Shown: positions 34,898 to 45,838, counted from the first letter of the stretch. The stretch is 64,000 nt of DNA from Paractinoplanes lichenicola (GCF_016785085.1 NZ_JAENHO010000012.1:186001-250000); one strand, 5' to 3'. Numbers and translations are program-made. The notes: generated by a model not told the origin, from the sequence alone.

Positions 34898-35356
34898 GTG
34901 ACGACATTGACCGAGGAGCGGGTCTCCGACATACGCCGCCGGGTGACCTTCGCCGAGCAGGACGCCGCCGCCCGCCACGCCGGATTCGCCGAGGCCATCC
35001 ATCAATCGTTCGACCAGCTGCGGGTCGGGCTGGAACGGGCGCACGCGACCTGCGGCCGGGTCGACGAGACGGACTGGGCCTCCTATGTGACCGGGCTCGA
35101 CCGGGGTCTCGACGAGCTCCAGCTGGAGCTGACCCACGCGGCCGACGTCCCCACGGCCGAGGGGCGGCTGCTGGTCAAGGCGTCCAAGCTGGAGCTGGCC
35201 GGCTGGCGCCTGCGGTTCAGCCTGCCCGGCGCCGGCGACGCGGAGGGCGTACGGGAAAGGCTCTCCGCGGCCGAGTCCGAGGTCGACGCGTACGCCGCCG
35301 GCTCGTCGACGCCCGAGGCGGTGCGGGGCCACCTGGAGACGCTGCACCGGCACTGA
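34898..35356 (+). CDS. Hypothetical helical protein
   Basis: A 152-residue acidic, largely helical cytoplasmic protein not assigned to a family. Visible features: paired helices with heptad-like patterns (RVSDIRRRVTFAEQDAAARHAGF, LDRGLDELQLELTHAADV) and no signal or membrane segment. GTG start at 34898, 52 bp after the palindromic element, which may now influence its transcription. Confidence 0.65.
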   Translation: MTTLTEERVSDIRRRVTFAEQDAAARHAGFAEAIHQSFDQLRVGLERAHATCGRVDETDWASYVTGLDRGLDELQLELTHAADVPTAEGRLLVKASKLELAGWRLRFSLPGAGDAEGVRERLSAAESEVDAYAAGSSTPEAVRGHLETLHRH

Positions 35357-35470
35357 GGCGGAGCCGTCCGGGCAGACATTGAAATTTCCCTTTACGCCCG
35401 ACCCCGGAGCGCTATTGATCGTGTACTTTTCGCGGGCGGCAGTTGCGCCGCGTAGCCCGAGGAGCACACC

Positions 35471-36430
35471 ATGCGCCGGATTCTGGCCGCCGCGACCGCC
35501 GTCGTCCTGTTGATCAGCACGGCGGCCTGCACCGACAAGACCGACGACGAGGCGGTCGCGGCCGGCGCGGCCACCAAGGTCACCGTCGGGGTGATCCCGA
35601 TCATCGACGTCGCGCCCATCTATCTCGGCAAGCACAAGGGATTCTTCGCCCGGCGCGGCATCGATCTGACGCTCTCGCCCGAGCAGGGCGGCGCCCCGAT
35701 CGTCGAGGGGGTGCTCGGCGGCAAATACCAGTTCGGCTTCAGCAACGTGACCTCGTTGCTGGCGGCGCAGGCCGGCGGCGCGCCGCTGAAGGCCGTGGCC
35801 GCGGGCGTCTCCTCCAACGGCCGGCCCGGCCGCGACTTCTCGGCCATCGTGGTGGCCGACAACAGCCCGATCCGCTCGGCGCGCGAGCTCGGCGGCAAGA
35901 GCATCGCCGTGAACACGCTGAAGAACCTGGGCGACACGACCGTGCGGCAGTCGGTGCGCCGGGCCGGCGGCCAGGCCGACGGGCTGCGGTTCAAGGCGAT
36001 GCCGTTCCCCGACATGCCGGGCGCGCTGCAGGGCGGCAAGGTGGACGCGGCCTGGGTGGTCGAGCCGACGCTGAGCGCCGTGCTGACCCAGGGCGGCCGG
36101 GTGCTGGCGTCGAACTTCGTGGACACCGCGCCCGACCTCACCGTGGCCCTCTATTTCACCAGCCAGGGCACCATCACGGCGAAGTCGAAGCTGGTGGCCG
36201 ACTTCACCGAGGCGATCCGGGAGTCCCTGCGCTACGCCGGGTCGCACCCCGAGGAGGTGCGCGACATCGTGGGCACGTACACCCAGATCAACGACACCGT
36301 ACGGATCGCGATGATCCTGCCGACGTGGCCCGAGGAGATCAACCGCAACTCGATCGCGCGGGTGGCGGCGCTGGGCGAGCGGGACGGCATCTTCAAGAAG
36401 CCGCCGGTGCTCGACCAGCTCCTGCCCTGA
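35471..36430 (+). CDS. ABC transporter substrate-binding lipoprotein (NMT1/SsuA-like), orphan
   Basis: A 319-residue binding lipoprotein: signal MRRILAAATAVVLLISTAAC with lipobox STAAC, then the two-lobed NMT1/SsuA/TauA fold. VGVIPIIDVAPIYLGKHKGFFARRGIDL is the typical opening, with QFGFSNVTSLLAAQ, ELGGKSIAVNTLKNLGD and GKVDAAWVVEP further on. Relatives bind sulfonates, nitrate, pyrimidine precursors or riboflavin-type ligands. No permease or ATPase gene is adjacent, so it must work with components encoded elsewhere. GAGGAG lies 6 bp before the ATG. The AraC gene is convergent, ending at the next base. Confidence 0.85.
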   Translation: MRRILAAATAVVLLISTAACTDKTDDEAVAAGAATKVTVGVIPIIDVAPIYLGKHKGFFARRGIDLTLSPEQGGAPIVEGVLGGKYQFGFSNVTSLLAAQAGGAPLKAVAAGVSSNGRPGRDFSAIVVADNSPIRSARELGGKSIAVNTLKNLGDTTVRQSVRRAGGQADGLRFKAMPFPDMPGALQGGKVDAAWVVEPTLSAVLTQGGRVLASNFVDTAPDLTVALYFTSQGTITAKSKLVADFTEAIRESLRYAGSHPEEVRDIVGTYTQINDTVRIAMILPTWPEEINRNSIARVAALGERDGIFKKPPVLDQLLP

Positions 36431-37387
36431 TCAGCCGACCCGGGGCGGCTCGCCGAACGCGTCCCGGTAGGCGGCGGCGAAACGGTCCGCTCGATGGAAA
36501 CCCCAGCGGCCGGCGATCGCGGCCACAGTAGTGCCGTCGCCGGGGCTGGCGTCGCGCAGGTCGGCGCGGGCCCGTTCGAGCCGGACCCGGCGCAGGTAGG
36601 CCAGCGGGGCGACCATGGCGTGGCGGCGGAACGCGGCCTGCAGCGCCCGCGGGCCGACCTCGGCCGCGGCGGCGATCTCGGCCACGGTCAGGGGACGCCC
36701 GGCGTTGGCGTCCATGAAGTCGGTGGCCCGCCGCACCACGGCGGGGCTGCTGCGGCCCCCGGACGGCACCCGGGCCACGGTCATGGTGGTGTTCGGGAAC
36801 ACTCGCAGCAGCGCGGTCGCGGTCAGCCGCATCATCTGCTCGGCCAGCAGCGGCGGGATCTCGCGCCCGGGATCGTGCAGGTGGTCGGCGAGAAACTCGC
36901 TCGTGGCCGACCAGTTGGCCCGCTTGCTCTCGGTCAGCGGCCGGGCCGAGAGGAAGTGCAGGTCGGCGGCGGGCAACCCGGTCAGCTCCTCGGCGACCCC
37001 GGCGACATAGGCGGGCGGGAGGCGGACGAGGGTCTTGTCCGGCTCGACGTTGTCGAAATGCAGCGTGCGACCGATCGGATAGATGAAGGCGTCACCGGCG
37101 CCCATGGCGACCTCCTCCGGGCCCATCCGGAGCACCCCGTGCCCGCCGCGCCACACGCCCGCGATCAGCGACGAGGACGGCTCCAGCACCGAGCCGTAGC
37201 GGATGCCGGTGAAGGTGACCCGCTCGGTGCCCCACTCCGGCAGGCCGGCCGAGCGCACGGAGAAGCCCACGGCCGCGGGGTCGATCACCTGGACGCGTGG
37301 CCGGTGCACGGCGATCCGCATCATCGCCTCGACCGCGGCGTCCTGGTCGGTGGTCAGTACCTCGCTGCGCACCGGGCCGTCCGGCAT
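36431..37387 (-). CDS. AraC family transcriptional regulator
   Basis: A 318-residue regulator with an N-terminal AraC-binding-like cupin (SLIAGVWRGGHGVLRMGPEEVAMGAGDAFIYPIGRT, in pieces) and a C-terminal double helix-turn-helix (about 215-315; RPLTVAEIAAAAEVGPRALQAAFRRH, then PLAYLRRVRLERARADL and VAAIAGRWGFHRADRFAAAYR). The ATG at 37387 is chosen over one 11 codons earlier because GGAGGGG lies 7 bp before it. Targets may be the divergent hydrolase at 37529 or the neighbouring binding protein; unproven. Confidence 0.85.
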   Translation of the reverse strand: MPDGPVRSEVLTTDQDAAVEAMMRIAVHRPRVQVIDPAAVGFSVRSAGLPEWGTERVTFTGIRYGSVLEPSSSLIAGVWRGGHGVLRMGPEEVAMGAGDAFIYPIGRTLHFDNVEPDKTLVRLPPAYVAGVAEELTGLPAADLHFLSARPLTESKRANWSATSEFLADHLHDPGREIPPLLAEQMMRLTATALLRVFPNTTMTVARVPSGGRSSPAVVRRATDFMDANAGRPLTVAEIAAAAEVGPRALQAAFRRHAMVAPLAYLRRVRLERARADLRDASPGDGTTVAAIAGRWGFHRADRFAAAYRDAFGEPPRVG

Positions 37388-37528
37388 CGCGATCCCCTCC
37401 CGGGTTCGGGGTCCCGTCATAACGTTTCACCCACCGCTCCGGTATTCAAACGATTGCCCCTGTCGACAAGAAGCACGATTGTCGAGAGATTGCCCGAGCG
37501 GGCGGCGGCGGTGCGGCATGCTGACCTC

Positions 37529-38293
37529 GTGCGGTTTTGGCTGCTCGGCGGGGCCGGGCTGGTGGCCGTGGCGCTGCTCGTGCTCGTCGGCGTCCGGCTT
37601 CTCGGCGGCGATCAGGACGACGGGCCCCGGCCCGATCAGGCCCGGCCCGGGACGATCTTGCTGGTTCCGGGTTACGGCGGCAACCGCGCGGCGCTGACCG
37701 AGCTGGCCGGGCGGCTCACCGCCGAGGGGCGTACGGCTCAGGTGCTGACCCTGCCCGGCGAGGGCACCGGAGCCCTGGAGGAGCAGGCCGGCGTGCTCGA
37801 CGCCGCGGTCACCGACGCCCTGGCGGGCGGGGCGCCCAGCGTCGACGTGATCGGGTATTCGGCGGGCGGGGTCGTCACGCGGATCTGGGTCAAGGATCAC
37901 CGCGGCGCCGAGAAGGCCCGCCGGGTGGTGTCGCTGGGCTCGCCGCTGCACGGCACCCGGCTGGCCGGGCTGGGCGCGTCCTTCGCCCGCGCGCAGTGCC
38001 CGGCGGCCTGCCAGGAGCTGGTGCCGGGCAGCGACCTGCTCGACAGCATCGACGACCGGCTGCCCGCGGGGCTGCCCTGGCTGTCGATCTGGACCACGAA
38101 CGACGAAACCGTGCAGCCGCCCGACTCGGCCCGGCTGGACGGCGCGATCAACCTGCCGCTGCAGACGCTCTGCCCGGCCGCCCGCACCACCCACAGCGGG
38201 CTGCCGACCGACCCGTACGTGACGGCGCTGGTCATCGAGGCGCTCGGCGACGACCCGCTGACCGAGCCGGCGAGCTGCCCGGCGGTGCGGTAG
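37529..38293 (+). CDS. Membrane-anchored or secreted alpha/beta-hydrolase (lipase-like)
   Basis: A 254-residue protein with an N-terminal hydrophobic helix (FWLLGGAGLVAVALLVLVGV) serving as anchor or signal, then an alpha/beta-hydrolase domain like actinobacterial triacylglycerol lipases. VPGYGGNRAAL provides the oxyanion region, the nucleophile Ser is in VIGYSAGGVV, and LGSPLHGTRLAGLG plus the late ARTTHSGLP (His) are typical. CPAACQEL and the final CPA provide Cys for disulfides. GTG start. The 3' end overlaps the convergent LacI gene by 62 bp. Confidence 0.82.
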   Translation: MRFWLLGGAGLVAVALLVLVGVRLLGGDQDDGPRPDQARPGTILLVPGYGGNRAALTELAGRLTAEGRTAQVLTLPGEGTGALEEQAGVLDAAVTDALAGGAPSVDVIGYSAGGVVTRIWVKDHRGAEKARRVVSLGSPLHGTRLAGLGASFARAQCPAACQELVPGSDLLDSIDDRLPAGLPWLSIWTTNDETVQPPDSARLDGAINLPLQTLCPAARTTHSGLPTDPYVTALVIEALGDDPLTEPASCPAVR

Positions 38294-39260
38294 AGCCCCG
38301 CACGACCAGGCGCGTCGGCACGATGCCACCCGGGGCGTCCCCACCGGCCAGCAGCGCCAGCACCACTCGGCCGGCGGCCACCCCCTGATCCCGTACGGGC
38401 TGGGCCACCGTCGTCAGGTCGGCCAGCTCGGCCATCGGGTGGTCGTCGATGCCCACGATCGAGATGTCCTCGGGGATGCGCAGCCCGGTGCGCCGCAGCG
38501 TGCGCATCGCGCCGAACGCCACCTCGTCGGAGTGGGCGTAGACGGCCGTCGGCGGCTCGCGCAGGCTGAGCAGCCGGCCCATCGCGTCGGCGCCGTTGAG
38601 CCCGCCCCAGGGCACGGTGACCACCAGGCCGGGGTCGACGGGCAGGCCGGCCTCGGCCAGCGCCTCGTGATAGGCGCGGGCGCGGCCCGGGTTGGCCGGC
38701 CAGCCGGGCTCGGTCGGGTCGACGGCGGCGATCATGCCGATCCGGCGGTGGCCGAGGAAGAGCAGGTGGTCGACGGCCTGACGGCCGGCGGCGGCGTCGT
38801 CGATCGAGACGAAGGGGTAATTCTCCACCTGGCCGCCCGCGGCCACGATGTGCACGCCCATCGACTCGAGCCGGTCGCGCTCGCCGTCGGCGATCGGCAT
38901 GCCGAGCACCACGACCGCGTCGACCTTGCGCCGGGCGGGCAGCCGCTGGAAGAAGTCGCGCCGGTCGGCCTCGTCGCCGACGTGATAGAGCAGCACGTCG
39001 AGGTCGGCGTCGCGCAGCACCGACTCGAGCCCCTCGAGCAGCGACGCGAAGAACCAGCGGGAGATGTGCGGCACGACCACGGCGACGCGGTCGGTGGCCC
39101 CGCCGGCCAGCCGGGACGCCTCGGGCGAGATCACATAGGACAGCTGCTCGGCGGCGGCCAGCACCCGGGCCCGGGTCTCCTCGGCGACGTGCGGGTGGTT
39201 GCTCAGCGCACGTGAGGCGGTCGCCATCGACACACCGGCGCGGCGTGCGACATCGGCCAT
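38232..39260 (-). CDS. LacI family transcriptional regulator of the sugar operon
   Basis: A 342-residue repressor: N-terminal helix-turn-helix and hinge (MADVARRAGVSMATASRAL, residues 1-50), then a periplasmic-binding-like sugar sensor domain (VAVVVPHISRWFFASLLEGLE ... IVGIDDHPMAELADLTTVAQP). The ATG at 39260 has GAGGG 7 bp upstream and gives the standard family start. It is divergent from the ABC sugar operon with two operator-like palindromes in between, so it should repress both transcription units until the sugar is present. The stretch overlapping the lipase gene lies in its low-complexity tail. Confidence 0.9.
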   Translation of the reverse strand: MADVARRAGVSMATASRALSNHPHVAEETRARVLAAAEQLSYVISPEASRLAGGATDRVAVVVPHISRWFFASLLEGLESVLRDADLDVLLYHVGDEADRRDFFQRLPARRKVDAVVVLGMPIADGERDRLESMGVHIVAAGGQVENYPFVSIDDAAAGRQAVDHLLFLGHRRIGMIAAVDPTEPGWPANPGRARAYHEALAEAGLPVDPGLVVTVPWGGLNGADAMGRLLSLREPPTAVYAHSDEVAFGAMRTLRRTGLRIPEDISIVGIDDHPMAELADLTTVAQPVRDQGVAAGRVVLALLAGGDAPGGIVPTRLVVRGSTAPPGSSPARSAGRRRAPR

Positions 39261-39306
39261 GTTGACCCTCGTGTGGGGCGGCACAGCGATGAGCGTAGCA
39301 ACGTAT

Positions 39307-39318
39307 GGAAGCGTTTCC
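39307..39318. promoter_or_regulatory. LacI-type operator 1
   Basis: GGAAGCGTTTCC, an inverted repeat with central CG and one mismatched pair, 47 bp before the LacI start codon. It has the standard LacI/GalR operator form and probably mediates autoregulation. Confidence 0.65.
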
Positions 39319-39383
39319 GAACACGCAGAGCATGCACATAGTGACTCTTGACATGAGACGCAGATCACAAACAGGGTGAAGTC

Positions 39384-39397
39384 TGCAAGCGGTTCCA
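39384..39397. promoter_or_regulatory. LacI-type operator 2 before the sugar-binding protein gene
   Basis: TGCAAGCGGTTCCA matches the AAGCG-TTCC pattern of operator 1 with the same central CG. It ends where the AAAGGAGG Shine-Dalgarno of the binding-protein gene starts, so binding would block elongation or initiation. Confidence 0.6.
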
Positions 39398-39408
39398 AAG
39401 GAGGCGCC

Positions 39409-40701
39409 GTGTTCAGAAAGACATGTGTAGCCAGCTCCGCCCTCGTCCTGCTCGCCGCCGGCCTGTCCGGGTGCGGCGGCGACAGCGGCGGGTCCACCAC
39501 CCTGACCTACTACATCGCCGACGCCGCCCAGGAGGACGTGGCCACCCGCTGCGCGTCCGAGTCCGGCGGCGCCTACGCGTTCAACATCCAGCGATTGCCC
39601 AACACGGCCGCCGGCGGACGCGAGCAGCTGCTGCGCCGGCTGGCCGCCGAGGATCGCTCGATGGACATCGTGAGCGTCGACCCGCCGTTCATGGCCGAGT
39701 TCGCGAACGCCGAGTTCCTGCGGCCGTTCACCGACAGCGAGCGGCAGGAGTTCTCGCGGGGCGTGCTCGAGGGCCCGCTCCTGCAGTCCACGTTCCGCGA
39801 CACGCTCTACTCGGCGCCGCTCTACGGCAACACCCAGCTGCTCTGGTATCGCAAGTCGGTGCTGGCCAAGGCGGGCGTCGACCCGTCGAAGGGCCCGGTC
39901 ACCTGGGATCAGCTGATCAAGGGCGCGACCCAGGCCGGGGTCACCCTGGCCGCGCAGGGCCGGCGCAACGAGAGCCTGATGGTCTGGGTCAACGCGCTCG
40001 TCTCGTCCAGCGGCGGCTCGATCCTGCAGGCCGGCTCCGAGAACCTGCCGGCCGCCGAGGTCAAGGGCGGGCTCGACAGCCCGGCCGGCGCCGCGGCCGC
40101 CCGCATCATGCACGACCTCGCGGTCTCCCCGGCCGCCCCGGCCGGCTTCAGCACTGCCGGCGAGGAGGACTCCCGGGCCGCGTTCCAGGCCGGCAACGGC
40201 GGCTACATGGTCAACTGGCCCTACGTCTGGGCTGCCTTCGACTCGGCGATCGAGGAGGGCACGCTCCCGGCGAACTTCAAGGACGACGTCGGCTGGGCCG
40301 CCTATCCCCGCGTCGAGGCGGGCACCGAGAGCGCGGCGCCGTCCGGCGGCCTCGGCCTGTCGGTCAGCGCCTTCAGCCGCCGGCAGGATCTGGCGGTCGA
40401 GGCGATCCGCTGCCTCGTCTCGGCGCAGAGCCAGAAGGAATTCATGATCAAGGCGGGCAACCCGGCCGCCCTGGCCGCGATCTTCGACGACCCCGAGATC
40501 CGCGAGAAGTTCCCGATGGCCGACGAGATCCGCACCGGCCTCGACGCGGCCACACCCCGCCCGGTCAGCCCGTACTACGGCGACGTCACCGGCTCGATCC
40601 AGACCGCGTTCCACCCGCCGGACGCGCTGTCGCCCGGCACCACCCCGCGGGAGGCCAACCAGCTTCTCGAGGACGTCCTGTCCAACAAGCGACTGATCTA
40701 G
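39409..40701 (+). CDS. ABC sugar transporter substrate-binding lipoprotein
   Basis: A 430-residue extracellular solute-binding protein of family 1. Lipoprotein signal ends at LSGC, followed by the MalE-like fold: LTYYIADAAQEDV opening, VTWDQLIKGATQAGVTLAAQG, and GGLGLSVSAFSRRQDLAVEAIRCL. Together with the downstream GH13 glucosidase it probably binds alpha-glucosides (trehalose, maltose or similar), which is inference from context. First gene of a five-gene operon. GTG start with AGGAGG 4 bp upstream. Confidence 0.9.
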   Translation: MFRKTCVASSALVLLAAGLSGCGGDSGGSTTLTYYIADAAQEDVATRCASESGGAYAFNIQRLPNTAAGGREQLLRRLAAEDRSMDIVSVDPPFMAEFANAEFLRPFTDSERQEFSRGVLEGPLLQSTFRDTLYSAPLYGNTQLLWYRKSVLAKAGVDPSKGPVTWDQLIKGATQAGVTLAAQGRRNESLMVWVNALVSSSGGSILQAGSENLPAAEVKGGLDSPAGAAAARIMHDLAVSPAAPAGFSTAGEEDSRAAFQAGNGGYMVNWPYVWAAFDSAIEEGTLPANFKDDVGWAAYPRVEAGTESAAPSGGLGLSVSAFSRRQDLAVEAIRCLVSAQSQKEFMIKAGNPAALAAIFDDPEIREKFPMADEIRTGLDAATPRPVSPYYGDVTGSIQTAFHPPDALSPGTTPREANQLLEDVLSNKRLI

Positions 40702-40710
40702 GGAGCGGCC

Positions 40711-41664
40711 ATGAGCACAACCACCTCCGCCGCGCCTCCCCGAGCGCCCAAGGAGACCCGCGCGGCCCGCCGAGTCCGGCTGACCGACCGTACGCGCAAG
40801 GAACGCAACCTCGGGTGGATGCTGGCCGGGCCGGCGTTCATCGCGATGGTGGCGGTCACCGGCTACCCGATCCTCAACGCGATCTGGTTGTCCCTGTTCG
40901 ACTTCCGCCTGACCGACCCGTCCGGGCGCGAGTTCGTCTTCCTGGGCAACTACCTGACGATCCTGACCGACGGGCTGTTCTGGCAGCAGTTCGGCATCAC
41001 CTCGCTGATCACGATCGTCACCGTGTCGGTCGAGCTGGTGCTCGGGTTCGGGCTGGCGATGGTCATGCACCGGGCGCTGTATCTGCGCACCGCGTTGCGC
41101 ACGGCGATCCTCATCCCGTACGGGATCATCACGGTCGTCTCGTCGTACGCGTGGGCCTACGCGTTCAGCAACACGTACGGCTTCGTCAACGGCGTCTTCG
41201 GCCTCGGCGAGTACGACTGGTTCGGCGGCACCTGGTCGGCCCTGTTCACCGTGTGCGTGGCCGAGATCTGGAAGACCACGCCGTTCATGTCGCTGCTGCT
41301 GCTGGCCGGCCTGGCCCAGATCCCCGACGACTATCTGGAGGCGGCCAAGGTCGACGGGGCCACCGCCTGGCAGCGCGTCAAGCGGGTGATCCTGCCCAAC
41401 ATGAAGGCCGCCATCATGGTCGCCCTGCTGTTCCGCACGCTCGACGCGTTCCGGATCTTCGACAGCATCTTCATCATGACCGCCGGCGCGCAGAACACCG
41501 AGACGCTGTCGTTCCTGGCCTACCGGCAGACGATCAGCCGGGTCATGGTCGGCCTCGGCTCGGCCGTCAGCGTCATCCTGGCCATCCTGGTCGTGCTGAT
41601 CGCGGTGATGTTCGTCAAGGTCTTCAAGACCGACCTGTCCCAGCAGAGGGGGGACAAGAAGTGA
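40711..41664 (+). CDS. ABC sugar permease (MalF-like)
   Basis: A 317-residue inner-membrane permease with six helices. The cytoplasmic EAA loop, EAAKVDGATAWQRVKRVILPN, which contacts the ATPase, is in the second half. The N-terminal ~40 residues are basic and cytoplasmic. Starts 9 bp after the binding-protein gene and overlaps the next permease start by 4 bp. Confidence 0.92.
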   Translation: MSTTTSAAPPRAPKETRAARRVRLTDRTRKERNLGWMLAGPAFIAMVAVTGYPILNAIWLSLFDFRLTDPSGREFVFLGNYLTILTDGLFWQQFGITSLITIVTVSVELVLGFGLAMVMHRALYLRTALRTAILIPYGIITVVSSYAWAYAFSNTYGFVNGVFGLGEYDWFGGTWSALFTVCVAEIWKTTPFMSLLLLAGLAQIPDDYLEAAKVDGATAWQRVKRVILPNMKAAIMVALLFRTLDAFRIFDSIFIMTAGAQNTETLSFLAYRQTISRVMVGLGSAVSVILAILVVLIAVMFVKVFKTDLSQQRGDKK

Positions 41665-42491
41665 AGGTCAGCCGCAGGACCCAGGCGTTCTGGATCGCCG
41701 GCGCGATCCTGATCATCGCGTACGCGATCATCCCGGTGCTCTGGATCATCTCGCTCTCGTTCAAGGAGGGCGACGACATCACCAACAAGTCGTTCCTGCC
41801 GAGCACGTGGAGCTGGGAGAACTACAAGACGGTCTTCGCCTCCGACCTGTTCACCACGGCGCTGCGCAACTCGGTCGGAATGTCGCTGATCGCCACCACG
41901 ATCTCGGTCATCCTGGCCACCCTGGCCGCGTACGCCATCTCGCGGCTCGACTTCCCGGGCAAGCGCCTCGTGCTCGGGGTGGCCCTGGCCATCACGGTCT
42001 TCCCGGTCATCGCGATCGCCACCCCGCTGTTCGACCTGTGGCGCAACATCGGGCTCTACGACACCTGGCTGGGCCTGATCATCCCGTACCTGTCGTACTC
42101 GCTGCCGCTGTCGGTCTACGTGCTGGCCGCGTTCTTCCGCGAGATCCCGTGGGAGATGGAGCAGGCCGCCCAGGTCGACGGGGCCACGGCCTGGCAGGCG
42201 TTCCGCCGGGTGATCGTGCCGCTGGCCACCCCCGGCGTCTTCACCGCGGCCATCCTGACCTTTTTCGCGGTGTGGAACGACTTCGTCTTCGGCATCACGC
42301 TGACCTCCAGCGAGGCGGCCCGCCCGGTGCCCGCCGCGCTCGCGTTCTTCCAGGGCGCCTCGCAGTTCTCGCAGCCGACCGCCCCGATCGCGGCCGCCGC
42401 CGTGGTCGTCACCATCCCGGTCGTCATCCTCGTGCTGCTCTTCCAACGCAAGATCGTCGCCGGTCTCACCAACGGCGCCGTCAAGGGCTGA
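41661..42491 (+). CDS. ABC sugar permease (MalG-like)
   Basis: A 276-residue partner permease with six helices and the EAA-type loop MEQAAQVDGATAWQAFRRVIVP. The C-terminal helix ends in LFQRKIVAGLTNGAVKG, the standard MalG-type tail. GTG start, overlapping the MalF-like stop (GTGA). The ATPase gene follows 12 bp later. Confidence 0.92.
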   Translation: MKVSRRTQAFWIAGAILIIAYAIIPVLWIISLSFKEGDDITNKSFLPSTWSWENYKTVFASDLFTTALRNSVGMSLIATTISVILATLAAYAISRLDFPGKRLVLGVALAITVFPVIAIATPLFDLWRNIGLYDTWLGLIIPYLSYSLPLSVYVLAAFFREIPWEMEQAAQVDGATAWQAFRRVIVPLATPGVFTAAILTFFAVWNDFVFGITLTSSEAARPVPAALAFFQGASQFSQPTAPIAAAAVVVTIPVVILVLLFQRKIVAGLTNGAVKG

Positions 42492-42503
42492 AAGGACGTT
42501 TCC

Positions 42504-43726
42504 ATGGCAGCCATCGAGATGCGCAACATTGTCAAGGAGTACGGCGACGGCTTCAAGGCCGTCAACGACATCAGCCTGAGCATCGCCGACGGCGAGTTCA
42601 TGATCCTGGTCGGGCCCTCCGGCTGCGGCAAGTCGACGCTGCTCCGCATGATCGTCGGGCTCGAGGACATCACGTCGGGCGACATGGTGATCGGCGACGA
42701 CCGGGTCAACGAGAAGGCGCCGCGCGACCGCAACCTGTCCATGGTGTTCCAGAACTACGCGCTCTATCCGCACCTGACCGTGTTCGAGAACATCGCCTTC
42801 CCGCTGCGGCTCAACAAGAAGATCGGCGAGGACGAGATCAAGCGGCGGGTCAACGAGGCGGCCGACATGCTCGAGCTGCACGAGCACCTGGAACGCAAGC
42901 CGGCCAACCTCTCCGGCGGGCAGCGGCAGCGGGTCGCGATGGGCCGGGCGATCGTCCGCCAGGTCAACGCGTTCCTGTTCGACGAGCCGCTGTCCAACCT
43001 GGACGCCAAGCTGCGCGGCCAGATGCGTACGGAGATCTCGCGGATGCAACGCCGGCTGGGCACCACGACCGTCTACGTCACCCACGACCAGACCGAGGCG
43101 ATGACGCTGGGCGACCGGGTGGCCGTGCTCCGCCGCGGCTTCCTGCAGCAGGTCGCCTCGCCCCGCGAGCTGTACGAGCAGCCGGTCAACATGTTCGTGG
43201 CCGGGTTCATCGGGTCGCCGCCGATGAACTTCCTGCCCGCCGTCGTCAGCGGGCAGCGGCTCAAGCTGCCGTTCCTCGAGACCGACCTGCCGGCGATCGC
43301 CTCCGGCAAGGTCACCGACGGGCAGCTGCTGATCGCGGGCATCCGGCCCGAGCACTTCGAGGACGCCCGCCTGCTCGACCCGTCGAAGCGGGACCGCGGG
43401 GTGACGTTCCGGGCCAAGGTCGACGTGACCGAGTGGCTCGGCGACTCGCAGTACGCGTACATCCCGTTCGAGGCCAACGAGGAGGTCACCAAGCAGCTGG
43501 CCGACCTGGCGGCCGAGCTCGACAGCGAGGCGCTGCGGACCCAGCTGATCATCTCGATCGACGCGATGAGCCGGCTCCGCGAGAACCACGAGGGCGAGTT
43601 CTGGGCCGACACCAGCCGGATGCACCTGTTCGACCCGCGTACGGGCGAGAACCTGACCCGCGACGAGGCGGCCGCGGCCGACCTGGCCAGCTACGAGGAG
43701 GAGGAGTTGCGCGAACGGACCGCTCA

Positions 43727-43730
<4 letters not shown>
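42504..43730 (+). CDS. ABC sugar transporter ATP-binding protein (MsmK/UgpC-like)
   Basis: A 408-residue CUT1-family ATPase with Walker A GPSGCGKST (~38-46), Q-loop FQNYALYPHLTV, signature LSGGQRQRVAMGRA and Walker B AFLFDEPLSNLDAKLR. A C-terminal TOBE/OB regulatory part begins near residue 240 (GSPPMNFLPAVV). In actinobacteria one MsmK often serves several importers; here it is encoded in the operon. Its end is longer and more acidic than in standard MsmK (YEEEELRERTAQ). The stop overlaps the glucosidase ATG by 4 bp. Confidence 0.92.
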
Positions 43731-45259
<1,529 letters not shown>

Positions 45260-45268
45260 GCCCCAGCT

Positions 45269-45838
45269 TCACGTCGCTTCCAGGTCGAGCAGATAGCCGA
45301 GCGTCATCCGGCGCAGATCGTCGAACCGCATGGCCGCCACCTCCCGCCCGCGCTCCGCCGACGGCGGCCCGGGTGCGTCCAGGCGCACGATCCGGTGGAC
45401 CCGCCAACGCCGTACGGCTCGATTCAAGAGCTCGTCCGCGGGCTCGAACATCCCGGTCTCGTAGTCCTCGGCGATGCCGAGCCGGCCACGGACCCGCACC
45501 CAGGCGCCGGACCGCGGAACGGGAATCGGCGGATCCGACCCGGGTTCCCGGCTCTCGGGGCTGATCCGCGGGCTTTCGGTGCCCACCTCGCTGACATAGA
45601 TGCCGAGCCCGCCGACATCGAGCATCCAGCCGTCCGGCCAGCTGCTCCGGACCTCGACCACCTGACCCACCAGATCATGACCCGATCCGGGCGCCTCCTG
45701 CGCGCTCGCCGGGACCCGATATCGGCAGCTCAACGCCAGCGGCATCACAACCGTGCCGCCGACCTCGGCGGTCAGCCCGTCGCTGCCCACAACACTGCTC
45801 GACACGAAGACGTCACGCCACAGCATGCCCCTGATCAT
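45269..45838 (-). CDS. Hypothetical protein
   Basis: A 189-residue protein not matched to a family. It has beta-rich segments (VGQVVEVRSSWPDGWMLDVGGLGIYV; VRVRGRLGIAEDY) resembling an OB-like fold, and an acidic/aromatic C-terminal helix region (MRFDDLRRMTLGYLLDLEAT). No export or membrane signal. ATG at 45838 used; ATG at 45826 is nearly as likely. It lies between the sugar operon and the RTX gene, convergent to the former. Confidence 0.6.
   Translation of the reverse strand: MIRGMLWRDVFVSSSVVGSDGLTAEVGGTVVMPLALSCRYRVPASAQEAPGSGHDLVGQVVEVRSSWPDGWMLDVGGLGIYVSEVGTESPRISPESREPGSDPPIPVPRSGAWVRVRGRLGIAEDYETGMFEPADELLNRAVRRWRVHRIVRLDAPGPPSAERGREVAAMRFDDLRRMTLGYLLDLEAT

Noticed and set aside
37897..41070. 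Very long minus-strand open frame (over 1000 codons) across the sugar operon
   Set aside because: It is antisense to well-recognised ABC transporter genes; long antisense frames are a by-product of GC-rich third codon positions.
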